Assembly (NCBI GenBank): GCA_905221605.1 | Contig: CAJNDS010002288.1 | Location: 429,921-493,920, forward strand | From: Symbiodinium natans | Taxonomy: Eukaryota; Sar; Dinophyceae; Suessiales; Symbiodiniaceae | DNA: 64,000 nt | Direction: 5' to 3' | Shown: positions 1-9,838 of the stretch, in pieces | How positions within the stretch are numbered: the first letter of the stretch is position 1 | How the letters are laid out: each line of letters opens with the position of its first letter | Made by a program: the position numbers and the translations under genes | The notes under the pieces: model-generated | Told to the model about the DNA's origin: nothing | What the model saw: only the letters and a program-made list of their open reading frames with translations | Databases searched by the model: none

Positions 1-46
1 ATAAGTACAGTTATAGTTGGTTTACTAAGTACCATGTACCTCCAAG
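1..46. repeat. MITE-like repeat, partial copy
   Basis: Right-hand end of a short dispersed element, cut by the window edge. It ends in the shared terminal motif 'ctaagtaccatg..cctccaag', preceded by the 'ttatagttgg' block seen in the copies at 1954-2093 and 16590-16730. Confidence 0.45.
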
Positions 47-588
47 TAGACTCTTCAACTACCCTTTGAATCGTAGATACCTAGTACGCAAGGGAGAATG
101 GAGTGGGGAGCGGGGAGGGCGGGGGGGGTGTCTTCCCAAGGAAACCTTTGTGGGAGTCCTTTGAGCCCCAGAAAGGGTTCAGGGGTTTGGGGGTTGAATT
201 GCAGAACTCTAGATCCAAGTCAGGACCGAGGCGCGAATCCAACCCCCTTTAAGTTAAGCCGTGCTATGAGTTCTGAGCCCGAAAAACTCAAAAGCTTGAA
301 GCCAAATGCCCTCAAAAGCAGGTGTCCACTCTTAACATTCGTAAGCCCCAATGCCCCAAGCAATACTGGGGTATGCCCGGGCCCCCAAAACGGGAGAAAC
401 CCATATCCCTAAGAGCAACTGCGCGTAGGGGCAGCCAAAACCCCTAACCCCCCACTTAGGAGGCAGCCAAGGCCCGGAATCCCCCAAAACCCTAAGCCTT
501 AAACCCCCGCCTAAGCCCTAGAGCACCCAAAGCCCTTCATCATGGGCACAAGCAGGGTTTAACGTGTCCTAAATAAGGATCTAAACCT
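47..588. other. non-genic, degenerate telomere-like sequence
   Basis: No gene recognised. The sequence is C-rich and scattered with degenerate CCCTAAA-like words. The reading frame open at 98-412 has no family features and is not accepted as a gene. Confidence 0.5.
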
Positions 589-642
589 AGTTATAGTTAC
601 CCTACTTATAACCCCACTTCTAAGTACCCATGAACCTCCAAG
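589..642. repeat. MITE-like repeat, partial copy
   Basis: Contains 'ttatagttac..cttataacccc' and ends in 'taagtacccatgaacctccaag', the terminal motif of the family whose full copies are at 1954-2093 and 16590-16730. The left terminus is not recognisable. Confidence 0.45.
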
Positions 643-795
643 TGCCATGGCCGCAGCTGCAACCGTAGCCATCAACAGCTGAAGCCCGCAAGAAGAGCAC
701 CCAGGGTAAGGCCTAAACCCCCCAGGTTTAAGGTTTAGGCTTTAGTTTTTAAAGGGTTTAGGCCCCTAAGCCCTAAATCCTTTTTTAAAGCTCAG

Positions 796-900
796 GTTAA
801 GCGACATGGCGCTGACCCTCGAGAATCCGGTCCACGCTCTGAAGCAGCGTCTGCGAAGCTGCTGCGGTCTTCCCCGGTTCCGGCAGAAGCTTCTTACCTC
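796..900 (+). CDS. ubiquitin-like/ankyrin gene, candidate exon (Ub-like part 1)
   Basis: A short open stretch after a possible 3' splice site (ctcag at about 791-795) reads through an ATG at 806 into 'VHALKQRLRSCCGLPRFRQKLL'-type residues. This pattern, a short lead-in, LKQRL, CGLPRFRQ, is typical of the degenerate ubiquitin-like domain found before ankyrin repeats in dinoflagellate proteins. The frame meets a TAG at 914-916, so the exon should end before that; the exact donor is not clear. Exon boundaries are inferred by eye; the call rests on agreement with the downstream exons in the same order and strand. Confidence 0.4.
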
Positions 901-1215
901 CATCCAGACGTCCTAGACCCTAAACCCCAAACCCCAAACCCTAAACCCCAAACCCTAAACCCAAAACCCTGAACCCTAAACCCCAACCCTAAACCCCTGA
1001 ACCCTCTAAAGAGCACCCTAGACCCAGAACCCGACTGGCAGCTGGGTTTTACGACTACCTCCCCTAGGTTCCCCCCATAATTAAGGCGATCTTGGGATAA
1101 CTAAGACCAATGCAGGTTATTTAAGAGGGGAACCTGGCGGGGGGGGGGGGGGGGTAGTATAGAGGAGATAGTAGGGAAGCCCATAAAATATAATGTGGCA
1201 CCCTAAACCCTCAAC

Positions 1216-1320
1216 CCTAAACCCTAAACCCGAATTCCTAAACCCTAAACCCTAAACCCTAAACCCTAAACCCTAAACCCCAAACCCTAAACCCTAAACC
1301 CTAAACCCTAAACCCTAAAC
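1216..1320. repeat. CCCTAAA telomere-like array (intronic)
   Basis: Nearly perfect tandem CCCTAAA heptamers with a few variants. It lies between two candidate exons of the ubiquitin-like/ankyrin gene, so it is interstitial. Confidence 0.85.
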
Positions 1321-1327
1321 GTAGCAG

Positions 1328-1417
1328 AGGCTGGTGTCCCAGGAGGGGAAGATCCTGGCCGACGATGGTCCACTCCCGGGACCCGGTGATCTCCAGCTGG
1401 TCATCCTGCCATTTGCA
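1328..1417 (+). CDS. ubiquitin-like/ankyrin gene, candidate exon (Ub-like part 2)
   Basis: After the acceptor 'gtagcag' the frame reads a short stretch containing 'GKILADDGPLPGPGDLQLVIL'-like residues split across the domain. This is the second half of a ubiquitin-like fold: dG..L.DD.pL...gDlqLVil. It fits directly after the part at 796-900. The donor is uncertain. Telomere-like arrays lie on both sides, CCCTAAA upstream and TTTAGGG downstream. Confidence 0.45.
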
Positions 1418-1433
1418 CCCGGGATGCCCAGGC

Positions 1434-1565
1434 TTAGGGTTTAGGGTTTAGGGTTTAGGGTTTAGGGTTTAGGGTTTAGGGTTTAGGGTTTAGGGTTTAG
1501 GGTTTAGGGTTTAGGGTTTAGGGTTTAGGGTTTAGGGTTTAGGGTTTAGGGTTTAGGGTTTAGGG
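1434..1565. repeat. TTTAGGG telomere-like array
   Basis: About 18 tandem TTTAGGG units, almost perfect, in opposite orientation to the array at 1216-1320. The change of strand within about 100 bp argues against a chromosome end. Confidence 0.9.
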
Positions 1566-1953
1566 TCGGGTTTCGGGCTTGGGATGTATCCTTTGCTTGC
1601 GGGCCACTTGAGCCAGAAAGTTTGGAGAAGTTTGCAGCATATGGACTCTACACTCTAAACTTGATGCAGCCCCTTTTTCCCCATCCTCCTAACCCTTAAC
1701 CCCAAGCCCTAATCCCTAAGCTTAGACGAAGAAGGGTTTCGGGCTTCGGGATTTCGTTCTTCGCCACCTAGAGTAACCGTTTAGAGGGGCAAGGGCTTGA
1801 GTAATCTTGCATGCCCTGGCTTAAGGTTACCCCACCTCTAGCCCAGAAACCCTACCTGTCATATATAGCCCCCTAAACAGGTAGGTTGCTTGTGCAGGAC
1901 CTTAGGGTCTAGAGTTTCGGGTTTTAGGCTTAAGGCTATCCTGGGAAAGGTTG

Positions 1954-2093
1954 CTTGGAGGTTCATGGCACTTCGTAACCCAACTATAACTGCACTTATA
2001 ACCCAATTATAACCCTATCAGGGTACTCAAGGGGCTTACAAGTGGGTTATAACTACACTTATAGTTGGGCTATAAGTACCCTGAACCTCCAAG
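1954..2093. repeat. MITE-like element with terminal inverted repeats
   Basis: Begins CTTGGAGGTTCATGGCACTT and ends AGTACCCTGAACCTCCAAG, an imperfect terminal inverted repeat of about 20 bp. The interior has repeated 'ttataacccaattataac' blocks. A full relative of almost the same length is at 16590-16730. It lies in an intron of the ankyrin gene. Confidence 0.65.
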
Positions 2094-2129
2094 TGCTGGG
2101 AAGCTCAGGCCAAAACCAGTGAGTGGCAG

Positions 2130-2174
2130 ACGGACCGACTCATTACAGCTGCAGCGAACGACGACACGCATGAG
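2130..2174 (+). CDS. ubiquitin-like/ankyrin gene, short candidate exon
   Basis: A 45-nt open piece (15 codons) after 'gtggcag' and before a GC-type donor (gag|gcgcac). It encodes TDRLITAAANDDTHE, the usual linker helix before the first ankyrin repeat. It joins in frame to the piece at 3139. GC donors are established for dinoflagellate introns. Confidence 0.4.
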
Positions 2175-2508
2175 GCGCACGCCCGTGAGCCCCGAGACCC
2201 TGTTATGGGGGCGGGATCTCCGAAAATAGTGGTGCCTTTTTTCGGGGTTCCTTTAAATCCAAAATCTTGGTTTTTCCATTTCGGGGCATATCAGGTTGCA
2301 TTAAGTCCAACCCCCACCCCCCGGGGGGGGGGGGGGGGGGGGGCGGGGGGCTCTGAAGCAAATCTCCACTGAGGGGTTTCATGTGTAACCCAAGATGCCA
2401 GCGAAGCCGATCAACACATATTGGGGTCCCCTTTAAGGGCCCATACTAAGGGACCATGAAACTACCCCAAGGCCAACACTGTTTGCAAGTCTGCCATGCC
2501 GTAGTTGT

Positions 2509-2601
2509 GATGTTCCCCCGTTTACTAACAGTCCTGAATAGGAATTGTAGTACCCCCGATTAGGATCCCTCTTAAGGACTGAGAGTACAAGGGGGAACAT
2601 C
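2509..2601. repeat. short inverted-repeat element (MITE-like)
   Basis: A 93-bp unit bounded by a perfect 11-bp inverted repeat, GATGTTCCCCC at the left and GGGGGAACATC at the right. The interior (acagtcctgaatagg...) resembles 21478-21500, so it may be one of a small family. Confidence 0.5.
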
Positions 2602-2833
2602 TCAACACACTAGGGTTTAGGGTTTGGGGTTTAGGGTTTAGGGTTTAGTCTGGGTACCCGTTTGCAATTGTCCTTCTTCCCCTGTAGCTTCATTGTACAA
2701 CGCTGGTCGTGAAAAAAATCGTGCTGCTGATTGAAACAGGTAGCCGAGGCCTAAACCCTGTGTTCCCGAAGGCCACGCTAAAACAAATCCCGGAAGCCAG
2801 AGCAAAGCACCCGAAGCCCTAAGCCCCAAAACC

Positions 2834-3130
2834 CCTAAACCCCCAAGCCCCCAAACCAGAAACCCTAAACCCCTAAACCCCTAAACCCCTAACCCCCCAA
2901 ACCCCTCAACCCCTCAACCCCTAAACCCTGAACCCCTGAACCCCTAAACCCCTAAACCCCTAAACCCCTAAACCCCTAAACCCCTAAACCCCTAAACCCC
3001 TAAACCCCTAAACCCCTAAATCCCTAAACCCCTAAACCCCTAAACCCCTAAACCCCTAAACCCTAAACCCTAAACCCTAAACCCCCTAAACCCTAAACCC
3101 TAAACCCTAAACCCTCAACCCTAAACCCTC
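2834..3130. repeat. CCCCTAAA octamer array with CCCTAAA tail
   Basis: A long run of the 8-bp variant CCCCTAAA that changes to the 7-bp CCCTAAA unit near 3057. The local homogeneity of the octamer points to local expansion, not random decay of a telomeric heptamer. Confidence 0.85.
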
Positions 3131-3138
3131 CCGGACAG

Positions 3139-3216
3139 GTGGAGTTCATCCTCCAGCGGCCACAGGATCCTGACCTGCCAGACGGCGACGGCGACACAGC
3201 CCTGAGCCTGGGACCT
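3139..3216 (+). CDS. ubiquitin-like/ankyrin gene, candidate exon
   Basis: After the acceptor 'ggacag' the frame reads VEFILQRPQDPDLPD.. then GDTALSL, which is the end of a linker helix and the start of an ankyrin repeat (GdTaLslA). The frame is phase-compatible with the exon ending at 2174. A TGA follows at 3217, so the real donor lies just before, probably near 3210. Confidence 0.45.
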
Positions 3217-3582
3217 TGAGAAGCACCAGAACCCTGCAACGGGGTTTAGGGTTTAGGGTTTGGGGTTTAGGGTTTAGGGTTAGCTCCAGAATGACCCGTA
3301 AAAGTCTGTGTAATTAGGAATTACGTCCCGTATAGGGTTTAGAGTTTAGGCTTGATGCCATGCACCGGCTTTGGGTGCGAACCTGCGTGTGGAGCATTGC
3401 GTGAGACCCCGGTGCCCCACGCTGGGCTGCTTGTGGGGACGAGTTTGCCGCAGAGCTTGCAGCCTCTACAGTACGAATTCCACTCTACAGACTACAGCCT
3501 GCGTTAAGGGTTTAGGGTTTCGGGTTTAGGGCCCCTGAACGGAGGCCCGAAACCCTAAATTTAACAACGGTGTGTATGGTCT

Positions 3583-3588
3583 ATATAC

Positions 3589-3621
<33 letters not shown>
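3583..3621. repeat. TA-rich microsatellite
   Basis: Alternating TATATACATATATATA sequence. Similar tracts occur at 9226-9262 and 62949-62985. Confidence 0.8.
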
Positions 3622-3893
3622 CAACCAATGAGTTGGGTATGTTTAGAAAGGGATACAGTAGCATAGTTATATAACACCGGCTCTAGAGGGTACATCATAC
3701 GGGATCATTTATTTCTGTGTTTAGGGTCTGCGCAGGGATCTATGATATGGCACACAGTCGACTTGTGAGGGGTTTCTATTTTGTGAAAGGGTCTCGGTTT
3801 GGGTCTGCGATATGTCTTGGGGGGGAGATCATCCACAATGTATCTACAAGAAACCCAAGCCGATGACTTGTTTTGCCCCATCTCAAGACCCAT

Positions 3894-4952
3894 TCACACC
3901 TTGTATAACTCATACATAAAGCGAAGGCACGCAGCACACAATTTTGCGGAAAGGCTGGCCCCGGTCTGCCGGCACATCACTCTGTTCATTTCTTCTCTGA
4001 TTGCCTCCGGTATGACAATCCCCCGCGGAGACTGCCACAACTGGTCCCAAGTCTGCCGGCACGTCGCACTGCCCATAATTGTCCATGTTCATTACAGATT
4101 CCTCCAAAGCAGACTAGCTGACGATCTGCTTGCACTGCACAGGTGTGATCCAACCCTGCTGAGACTGCCAACACTGGTCCTAAGTCTGCTAACATATCGC
4201 ACCTGGAAAGCACAGAACGTTGTACGGGAATCGCGACCTATTGGACTAGCTGACCATATGCTCGCACTGCACTGGAATGACAATAGCCTGCTGACACTGC
4301 CAGAACAGGTCCCACGTGTTTGGGCACATCATACCGTCCACTACGATTGCCTCCGAAGCAAACTAGTTGACGATCTGCTCGAATTGCGAAGGTTTGACAG
4401 CCTACGGAGACTTCCGCAACTGGTCCCAAGTCTGCAGGCACATCACACTTTCCCTTTTCGTTGCCCCCAAAGCAGACTAGCCGACCATCTGCTCGAACTG
4501 CACAGGTCCGCGGACACTGCCACAACTGGTCCCAAGTCTGCTGGCACATCACACTGTCCTTTTTCGTTGCCTCCGAAGCAGACTAGCTGACCATCTTCTC
4601 GCACTGCACAGATGTGACCATCGCCCGCGGAGGCTGCCACAGCTACTCCCAAGTACTCCCACGAATGCTGACCGCTCAATGCTGCATGCAAAGCAAGCCG
4701 GCTGACAAGTGCTCTTGTTGCATCGTTGACACTACGGCCTCTGCTCATTCGAGATGTCCTGGAGCCATGCAAGAACGTCAAATGCCGAGTCAGTCGATGA
4801 ACGTTGCAGGTCATGCAACTCACACTTTGAAGCCGTGGCCATACGAACCTCGGTTGACCCAACACTCGAACGCGGCAGGAACCAGGAGGGAGTGGAAGAA
4901 AGGACTGCATGGCAATTTTAGATGCACACATGAGATACGGCTTCTCAGTCAT
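3894..4952 (-). pseudogene. RCC1-like repeat protein, frame-broken
   Basis: On the minus strand, in three or more reading frames, the translation shows repeated units of the form CDVPADLGPVVAVSAG..HTCAVRADGQLVCFGGN..GQ. These are RCC1-type beta-propeller blades as often seen in dinoflagellate proteins annotated as RCC1/HERC-like. At least six units lie between about 3950 and 4560, spaced roughly 85-135 nt. No single frame covers them: blades are found in frames spanning 4443-4952, 4238-4552, 3986-4213 and 3894-4107. The locus is therefore either a decayed gene or contains sequence errors. RCC1 blades bind proteins or chromatin; which partner cannot be said. The gene lies antisense inside an intron of the ankyrin gene. 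A long plus-strand frame (3799-4590) is the shadow of this repeat. Confidence 0.6.
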
Positions 4953-5164
4953 AGTTGTGCCCTCTTATTCCTGACTCTGATTATCGCGTGCAAAGGTTAC
5001 TCTGGAATTGGCTAAAAGGTGAAGGACCTTTCGGCGAGTTGTACAACCGAGAGCCGAAGCCAACTGCTGGGGGCTCATAAACTTTTAGCTTTGAGGCTAA
5101 ATTCTTAAGCCCCTATGCCCACGGTTTAGGGTGCGGAAGTTAGGGCAAGCGGCAAGCCCACTCA

Positions 5165-5235
5165 AACAGCTAAATCCTAAACCCTAAACCCCTAAACCCT
5201 AAACCCTAACCCCTAAACCCTAAACCCTAAACCCG
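5165..5235. repeat. CCCTAAA telomere-like array
   Basis: Tandem CCCTAAA/CCCCTAAA units just upstream of an ankyrin exon. Confidence 0.8.
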
Positions 5236-5275
5236 GAAAAAAACTCCCTAAACCCCAAAAAGCCCTGAAGCAAAG

Positions 5276-5339
5276 GAACCTGGCAGCAGCCTGTGGATGT
5301 GAAGGCACCATGGAACTGCTGCTCGAGGCGGGTGCAGAG
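5276..5339 (+). CDS. ubiquitin-like/ankyrin gene, candidate exon
   Basis: After 'gcaaag' the frame reads NLAAACGCEGTMELLLEAGAE, an ankyrin repeat second half (A..G..e.m.lLLeaGA). The frame stays open into low-complexity sequence, so the donor is uncertain; a GA-type donor near 5338 would join it to the next repeat at 7806. Confidence 0.45.
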
Positions 5340-5375
5340 GAGTGCCTTAGCGGAGGAGGGGGAGAGGGGGGGGTT

Positions 5376-5402
5376 TAGGGTTTAGGGTTTAGGGTTTAGG
5401 GT
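5376..5402. repeat. TTTAGGG short array
   Basis: Four TTTAGGG units after a G-rich run. Confidence 0.7.
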
Positions 5403-5569
5403 GTGTCAGGGGAGGGCGCGCGCTCGGGTGTGAAACACCCCGGGCCGCGCGCTCGCGTTGCCCGTCAACCCACCCCGGCCACCCAAACTATACTCTATTA
5501 GGGTTTAGGGTTTATGGAATTTACTTTCTTGTGCTTTGATGCTTGCTTTGATGTTTTAAAGTTGCGCTG

Positions 5570-6700
5570 TTAGGGTTTAAGCTGGGGTTGGGGGTAGCCT
5601 CGGCCCTTTTCGGGCCTTCGGCGTGTCAGGGCCCGTAGAGGCCCTTATTTATTTGAAGGTCAGGGAAACCCTTTGTGTCTGCTCCTGGATTCCCCTTCTT
5701 TAAGGGCTTCAATTAAGCATCGATTTCACTACCAAAAAATCGCATTTTTCATTGCGGGTACGGGCATCCTGGGGTCCCCCTTCTTTTAGGGGGCCTTTTG
5801 AAGCCTTTTGAAGAAAACCAAGTTTCGGGGAAGTCGGGCGACCCCGCTTTCAGGGCCGCAAAACACAAGCAATTCTGGCTTCGCGAGGACGGGCCTCCAC
5901 AGTATGAGCGTGGAAGGTCCCCGGTATTGAGTGCAAACAGAGAAGCGTCAGCGATTTGCTGTGGGCTTGCGCAGGAAAGAAAGGGCACCGCACCATCATG
6001 GCATGATTTGCATGGTCTTCGGGCGCCTGCTCCAAGACAATAGCACGTCAGTCCGACATGGCCTTGGTCGGTAGCAGCTTGTTCACCACAGGGAACGGCG
6101 GTGGCGACAGCGATTGGGCACGGTGCTATCTTTTTAAGCACTCGAAGATGTTCTCTGTAGATCCGATCCTTAAGGGCGACACTTACACCTGTAGCTCGAA
6201 GTGGATTATGCTCACCAATTAGGATCGCGTTGGCTTCTCCACAATCAGTTTTGGCCGCACAGGGGCCGTAGAGGCTTCATTCATTTAAAGGTCAGGGAAC
6301 CTATTCATGAATTTTTCGCCAATGAGTATTTCAATCGCTAGGGTTTAAGCTCGGGTTCGGGGTAGCCTCGGCCCTTTTCGGGCCTTCGGCAAGTTAGGGC
6401 CCGTAGAGGCCCTTATTTGCTTGAAGGCCTTCGCAGGCTTTTGCGGTGTTAGGGTTTAGTAGCCTCGGTCCTTCGGCACGTCAGGGCCCGTAGAGGTCCT
6501 TGCTGATTTGGGGGGAGCCATCGATTTCAGTACTAAAAAAGAACATTTTTCATTGCGGGCAAGGGTACCTAAAACCATCGTTTTCAATATTCAAAAACCG
6601 CATTTTTCATTGTGGGAGGACAAATCTTGTGGTCCCCTTCTTTTAGTGGGCCTTTTGAAGCTTTTGAAGCCTTTTGGTGGCTCTTGGCGGTTCTTGGGGG
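5570..6700. repeat. cluster of repeated blocks with a cggccctttt-cgggcc hairpin
   Basis: Two sequence blocks recur. Block A, 'agggtttaagct.gggttggggtagcctcggcccttttcgggccttcgg' plus 'cagggcccgtagaggcccttattt', occurs near 5570-5655, 6340-6420 and, shortened, 6450-6502. It contains a self-complementary CGGCCC-ttttc-GGGCC hairpin. Block B, 'catcgatttcactac..aaaa..gcatttttcattgcggg' followed by 'ccccttcttttaggggg', occurs near 5718-5800 and 6520-6660. No gene is accepted in this stretch, although short frames are open. Confidence 0.6.
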
Positions 6701-6738
6701 CTTCCTGAGCGTGCGATTCCCTGCGAGGGTGTTGGTGT

Positions 6739-7200
6739 GTGGGGGCCCTTGGCCCGAGGGGCCCCGCGCTGAGCCCTAGTTGGGGGGGCTTGGGCAGGGC
6801 GTCTGCGGGCCCTTCGGTTTGGCCTCAGCCTTGGGAGGGCCTTGCCTGCGACGGGGCCCTTTGGTTTGGGGCTTGGCCTGGGGGCCCCTGGGCCTGGGGG
6901 GCCCTTGGCCCCAGGGGCCTTGGCAGGGGCGCTTGGCTCGGGGTGTTCTTGTCCGGGGAGCCCTTGGCCCGGGAGGCCCTTCCTTGCCCGGCCAGGGGGG
7001 GGGCTTGGCCTTTGGCCTGGGGCGGGCCCTTGGCCTGGGGGGCCCTTGGCCGGAAAGCCCTTGGCCCGGCCCCTTGGCGCGGGGGTGGTCTGGGGCTCGA
7101 AAGGCCCTTGGCCCGAGGGGGCCCTTGGCTTGGGGGGCCCTTTGGTTTGGGGGGGCCCTTTGGCCCGGGGGGCCCTTGGCCCGGGAGGCCGGAAAAGCCG
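6739..7200. repeat. GC-rich minisatellite
   Basis: Degenerate tandem repetition of a GGCCCTTGGCC(C/T)GGGGG-like unit. All six frames are fairly open because of the composition, giving Pro/Gly/Ala-rich translations; none is taken as a gene. Confidence 0.75.
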
Positions 7201-7540
7201 CCAAAAACCCCCAAAATCACGAAATTGAGCAGTCAGCCTGCCTGGACCCCTCGCCAGCCTCCTGGTCCAGGAATCCAGCTACCAGGGACCAGGGGGCCCC
7301 CCGGGGGGGGGGCCCGGCAAACCCTGACGCTAAAGGTGGTCTGGGTGCCGGCCATCCCTTAGCCGAGTACTGACGTTGTCGTAAAAAAGGCCGATGTCCG
7401 TTGGCCTGTCCAGGACAGACGGTGAGGCTTAACCCTCACCTTTCCGTTTCTCTTTTCGCTTGGGCGCTCGGGCTGTAAGGCCCTCGGCCGAGCGTTCGGG
7501 GTCTGTCGCTCGACGGAAGCGACCCCTCACTTAGTTAGGG

Positions 7541-7800
7541 GTTTGGGGTTTAGGGTTTAGGGTTTAGGGAGTTCAGGGTTCAGGGTCCAGGGTTCAGGGT
7601 TCAGGGTTCAGGGTTTGGTTGCCTCGGGAATCGGATCCCTGAACTGATCAAACCCTATACCCTCAACTAAACCCGAAACCCTCAACCCTTAAACCCCTTA
7701 ACCCTGAACCCTCAACCCTGAACCCCTAACCCCGCACCCCTAACTCCTAAACCCTAAACTCTAAACCCTACGTAGACCCTAAACCCTAAACCCTATCCTC
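7541..7800. repeat. TTTAGGG/TTCAGGG then CCCTAAA/CCCTCAA degenerate arrays
   Basis: Heptamers TTTAGGG change to TTCAGGG near 7570-7615, then reverse orientation to CCCTAAA/CCCTGAA/CCCTCAA up to the exon acceptor at about 7805. Confidence 0.75.
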
Positions 7801-7805
7801 CTCAG

Positions 7806-7900
7806 GAATCAGAGCAACGCCCATGGCATCACCCCCCTTTTCGCGGCCGCGGCGAACGGCCGCTTGGGCGCTGCGCGGCTGCTACTGGAGGCCAGCTTTT
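7806..7900 (+). CDS. ubiquitin-like/ankyrin gene, candidate exon (one ankyrin repeat)
   Basis: Flanked by 'cctcag' and by GTAAAG at 7901, so both splice signals are canonical. The frame from 7807 encodes a near-complete ankyrin repeat: N..NAHGITPLFAAAANGRLGAARLLLEAS. The upstream intron ends in CCCTAAA repeats and the downstream intron begins with TTTAGGG and TTGAGGG repeats. Of all exons in the gene this one has the clearest boundaries. Confidence 0.6.
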
Positions 7901-7911
7901 GTAAAGGTTCA

Positions 7912-7977
7912 GGGTTTAGGGTTTAGGGCTTGGGGCTTGGGTTTGGGGTTTTGGGTTTGGGGTTGAGGGTTGCGGGT

Positions 7978-8072
<95 letters not shown>

Positions 8073-8080
8073 GGTTGGGT
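7912..8080. repeat. TTTAGGG then homogeneous TTGAGGG variant array
   Basis: After a few TTTAGGG units the sequence becomes a run of GGGTTGA (TTGAGGG) heptamers from about 7963 to 8078 with very few changes. Confidence 0.85.
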
Positions 8081-9225
8081 TTTGGGTGTTCAGGAAGTTT
8101 AGGAAGTTTAGGAGGATTAGAATCTTTGGAAGTTTAGGCGGCTTAGAGGTGTTTAGGGTTTACGTAGCTGTTTATGGGTTCAGGATGGCTTATATAGGGG
8201 TTTAGGTTTAGGGTTTACGCAGGGTTTGTGGATTCAGGGGTTTATGGGTTTACGGGTTTAGGAATCTCAAAGTGCTTTAGGGTCCACCTAGGCTAAGCTC
8301 CAGGGCTTTTTGGTTGAGGGTTTGGGGACAAGGGTTCCTCCAGGCCAGGAGGTATGCTTGACAGGGAAGACAATGGGAAGACAATAGGGCCCCACAGTGG
8401 TTGTGAATACAGTCGATACCTACGACTTGGGTGCTGGAAATCTTTCGGGCTTGTCCACAAATGAACCACCGGTTTATGGTTCATTGTAGTTTCCGCAGTG
8501 TTGGGTATCGGGAGCTTCGGCTTTGGTGGTTGCATTTTTGTGGCGTCTAGGGGTTGAGAATGTGAATAGTCTTCAGGGTTGGGAAATTCGAGCTTTAGGC
8601 TCAAAAGGCCCCGAGCCCTCAACCCCTAATCCGTAGAGCCCAAAAGCTTTGAGTTTCCAACCCTAAATCCGTAAGCCCTCAAACCCTGCAAGTCCCTAAA
8701 CCCTACAACCCTCTAAACCCTAAACCCTAAAACCCTAAACCTCAAATCCCATATCCCTAACCCCTACACCCTAAACCCTAAACCCTACTACCCTAGACTC
8801 TAGACCATAGACCCTACAACCCTTGACCTCATAGCCCTCTAGAACCCTGCACCCGTAGCTTGGGCTTGAGGGTTTCGAGGCCGGCGTGCGGGCAAACCCG
8901 GTCGCCCATGACGACACCCGGCGCAACGCTAGGGTTTCCCTCAGGGGGCAGGGTCTAAGGTTTCAGATTGAGGGTTTGGGGTCCAGGGTTTCGGGTTTTG
9001 GGTTTCGGGTTTAGGGTTAAGGGATGACGGCGCAACCTTTCTAAACTTGAAGAACGGAAATGTATCATAGCGATTGGGGACATGTTTTGATTTAGTTTTT
9101 TTTCCGTTGCAGAAGGCTACTTTCTGATCTAGGTACGGGGTCGAGGTTAATTAGGCTACAGATACAACTCAGAAGTTTGCAGAGTTTCGGGTGGCAGGGG
9201 ACCCAACTTAAGGCTCTACACATGT
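8081..9225. other. non-genic; degenerate telomere-like sequence
   Basis: Intronic position in the ankyrin gene. Contains TTTAGG- and CCCTAAA-like words and a minus-strand frame (8293-8622) with no recognisable domain. Nothing else seen. Confidence 0.5.
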
Positions 9226-9262
9226 GTGTATATACATATACATATATGTATATATATATATC
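9226..9262. repeat. TA-rich microsatellite
   Basis: Alternating 'tgtatatacatatacatatatgtatatatata', ending directly at the acceptor of the next ankyrin exon. Confidence 0.8.
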
Positions 9263-9264
9263 AG

Positions 9265-9410
9265 CCACTACAACGAGGACAGCTCCACTCCGCTCTTCGC
9301 TGCTGCGCAAGGGGGCCACGAGGAAGTAGCGCAGCTCCTGCTGAGCTCCCAGGCGGATGCGGAGAGGACCACGGTGTCTGGCAAGACCTCATTGGGCATG
9401 GCGGCACGTG
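9265..9410 (+). CDS. ubiquitin-like/ankyrin gene, exon (ankyrin repeats)
   Basis: After TATCAG the frame from 9266 reads HYNEDSSTPLFAAAQGGHEE.. followed by VAQLLLSSQADAERTTVSGKT and SLGMAARG. This is one full ankyrin repeat and the start of the next. The donor at 9411 (cgtg|gtgact) is GT. It is phase-compatible with the acceptor at 9509, giving R-G-G-H-A-E-V across the junction, exactly the ankyrin consensus. This junction is the best internal evidence that the pieces belong to one gene. Confidence 0.65.
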
Positions 9411-9509
9411 GTGACTTAGGGGTACTTCGGGAAGCCTTTTGATTTGTTGGCTACCATAAAAGGAGCAGCTCAGATGAAGATTTTTGCAAGGGTACCAAGT
9501 TCAGTATAG

Positions 9510-9838
9510 GTGGGCACGCGGAGGTCACAAGGGTGTTGCTGGAGGCGCGGGCGCAGCTAGATGCCTCCGACACGCTCGGCGAGACGCCTCTGTTCTATGC
9601 CTCGCGCGACGGGCATGCGGAGGTGGCGCGCATGTTGGTGAAGGCTGGTGCTCAACCAGAGACCGTGACAAGCCGGGGTGAGACTCCACTCTTTGGGGCG
9701 TGTAGCGGTGGACACCTGGATGTGGTTCGCCACTTGCTGGAAGCTCGCGCCAACGTGGAGAAGTCCGGGCCGAACGGGGAGAGACCCCTGATGGTGGCTA
9801 CCCGCTGTGGCTACGTGGAGCTGGTGCGCCTGCTTTTA
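9510..9838 (+). CDS. ubiquitin-like/ankyrin gene, exon (about three ankyrin repeats)
   Basis: Opens after TATAG (9505-9509) and encodes consecutive ankyrin repeats: GHAEVTRVLLEARAQLDASD, then TLGETPLFYASRDGHAEVARM and LVKAGAQ, then RGETPLFGACSGGHLDVVRHLLEA, and NGERPLMVATRCGYVELVRL. Each unit shows the G-x-TPL-x-A and LL-x-A-x-A signatures of the helix-turn-helix-loop fold, which acts in protein-protein binding. The reading frame ends at a TAG a few codons into the following intron. The donor is probably GA (tta|gatcc), as found in dinoflagellates, since the following exon starts with the same GAT. Confidence 0.7.

Noticed and set aside
98-412. Plus-strand open frame of 104 aa
   Set aside because: Lies in degenerate telomere-like sequence, no domain or biased codon use; chance frame.
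1216-3130. Regular short repeats that could suggest a CRISPR array or a chromosome end
   Set aside because: Units are 7-8 bp without unique spacers, so not CRISPR; orientation changes and genes lie on both sides, so not a terminal telomere.
3799-4590. Plus-strand frame of 263 aa
   Set aside because: Antisense shadow of RCC1-type repeats; only the minus strand gives a known family pattern.
6739-7373. Several 130-207 aa Gly/Pro/Ala-rich frames on both strands
   Set aside because: Product of the GC-rich minisatellite; no selection signal and every frame is open.
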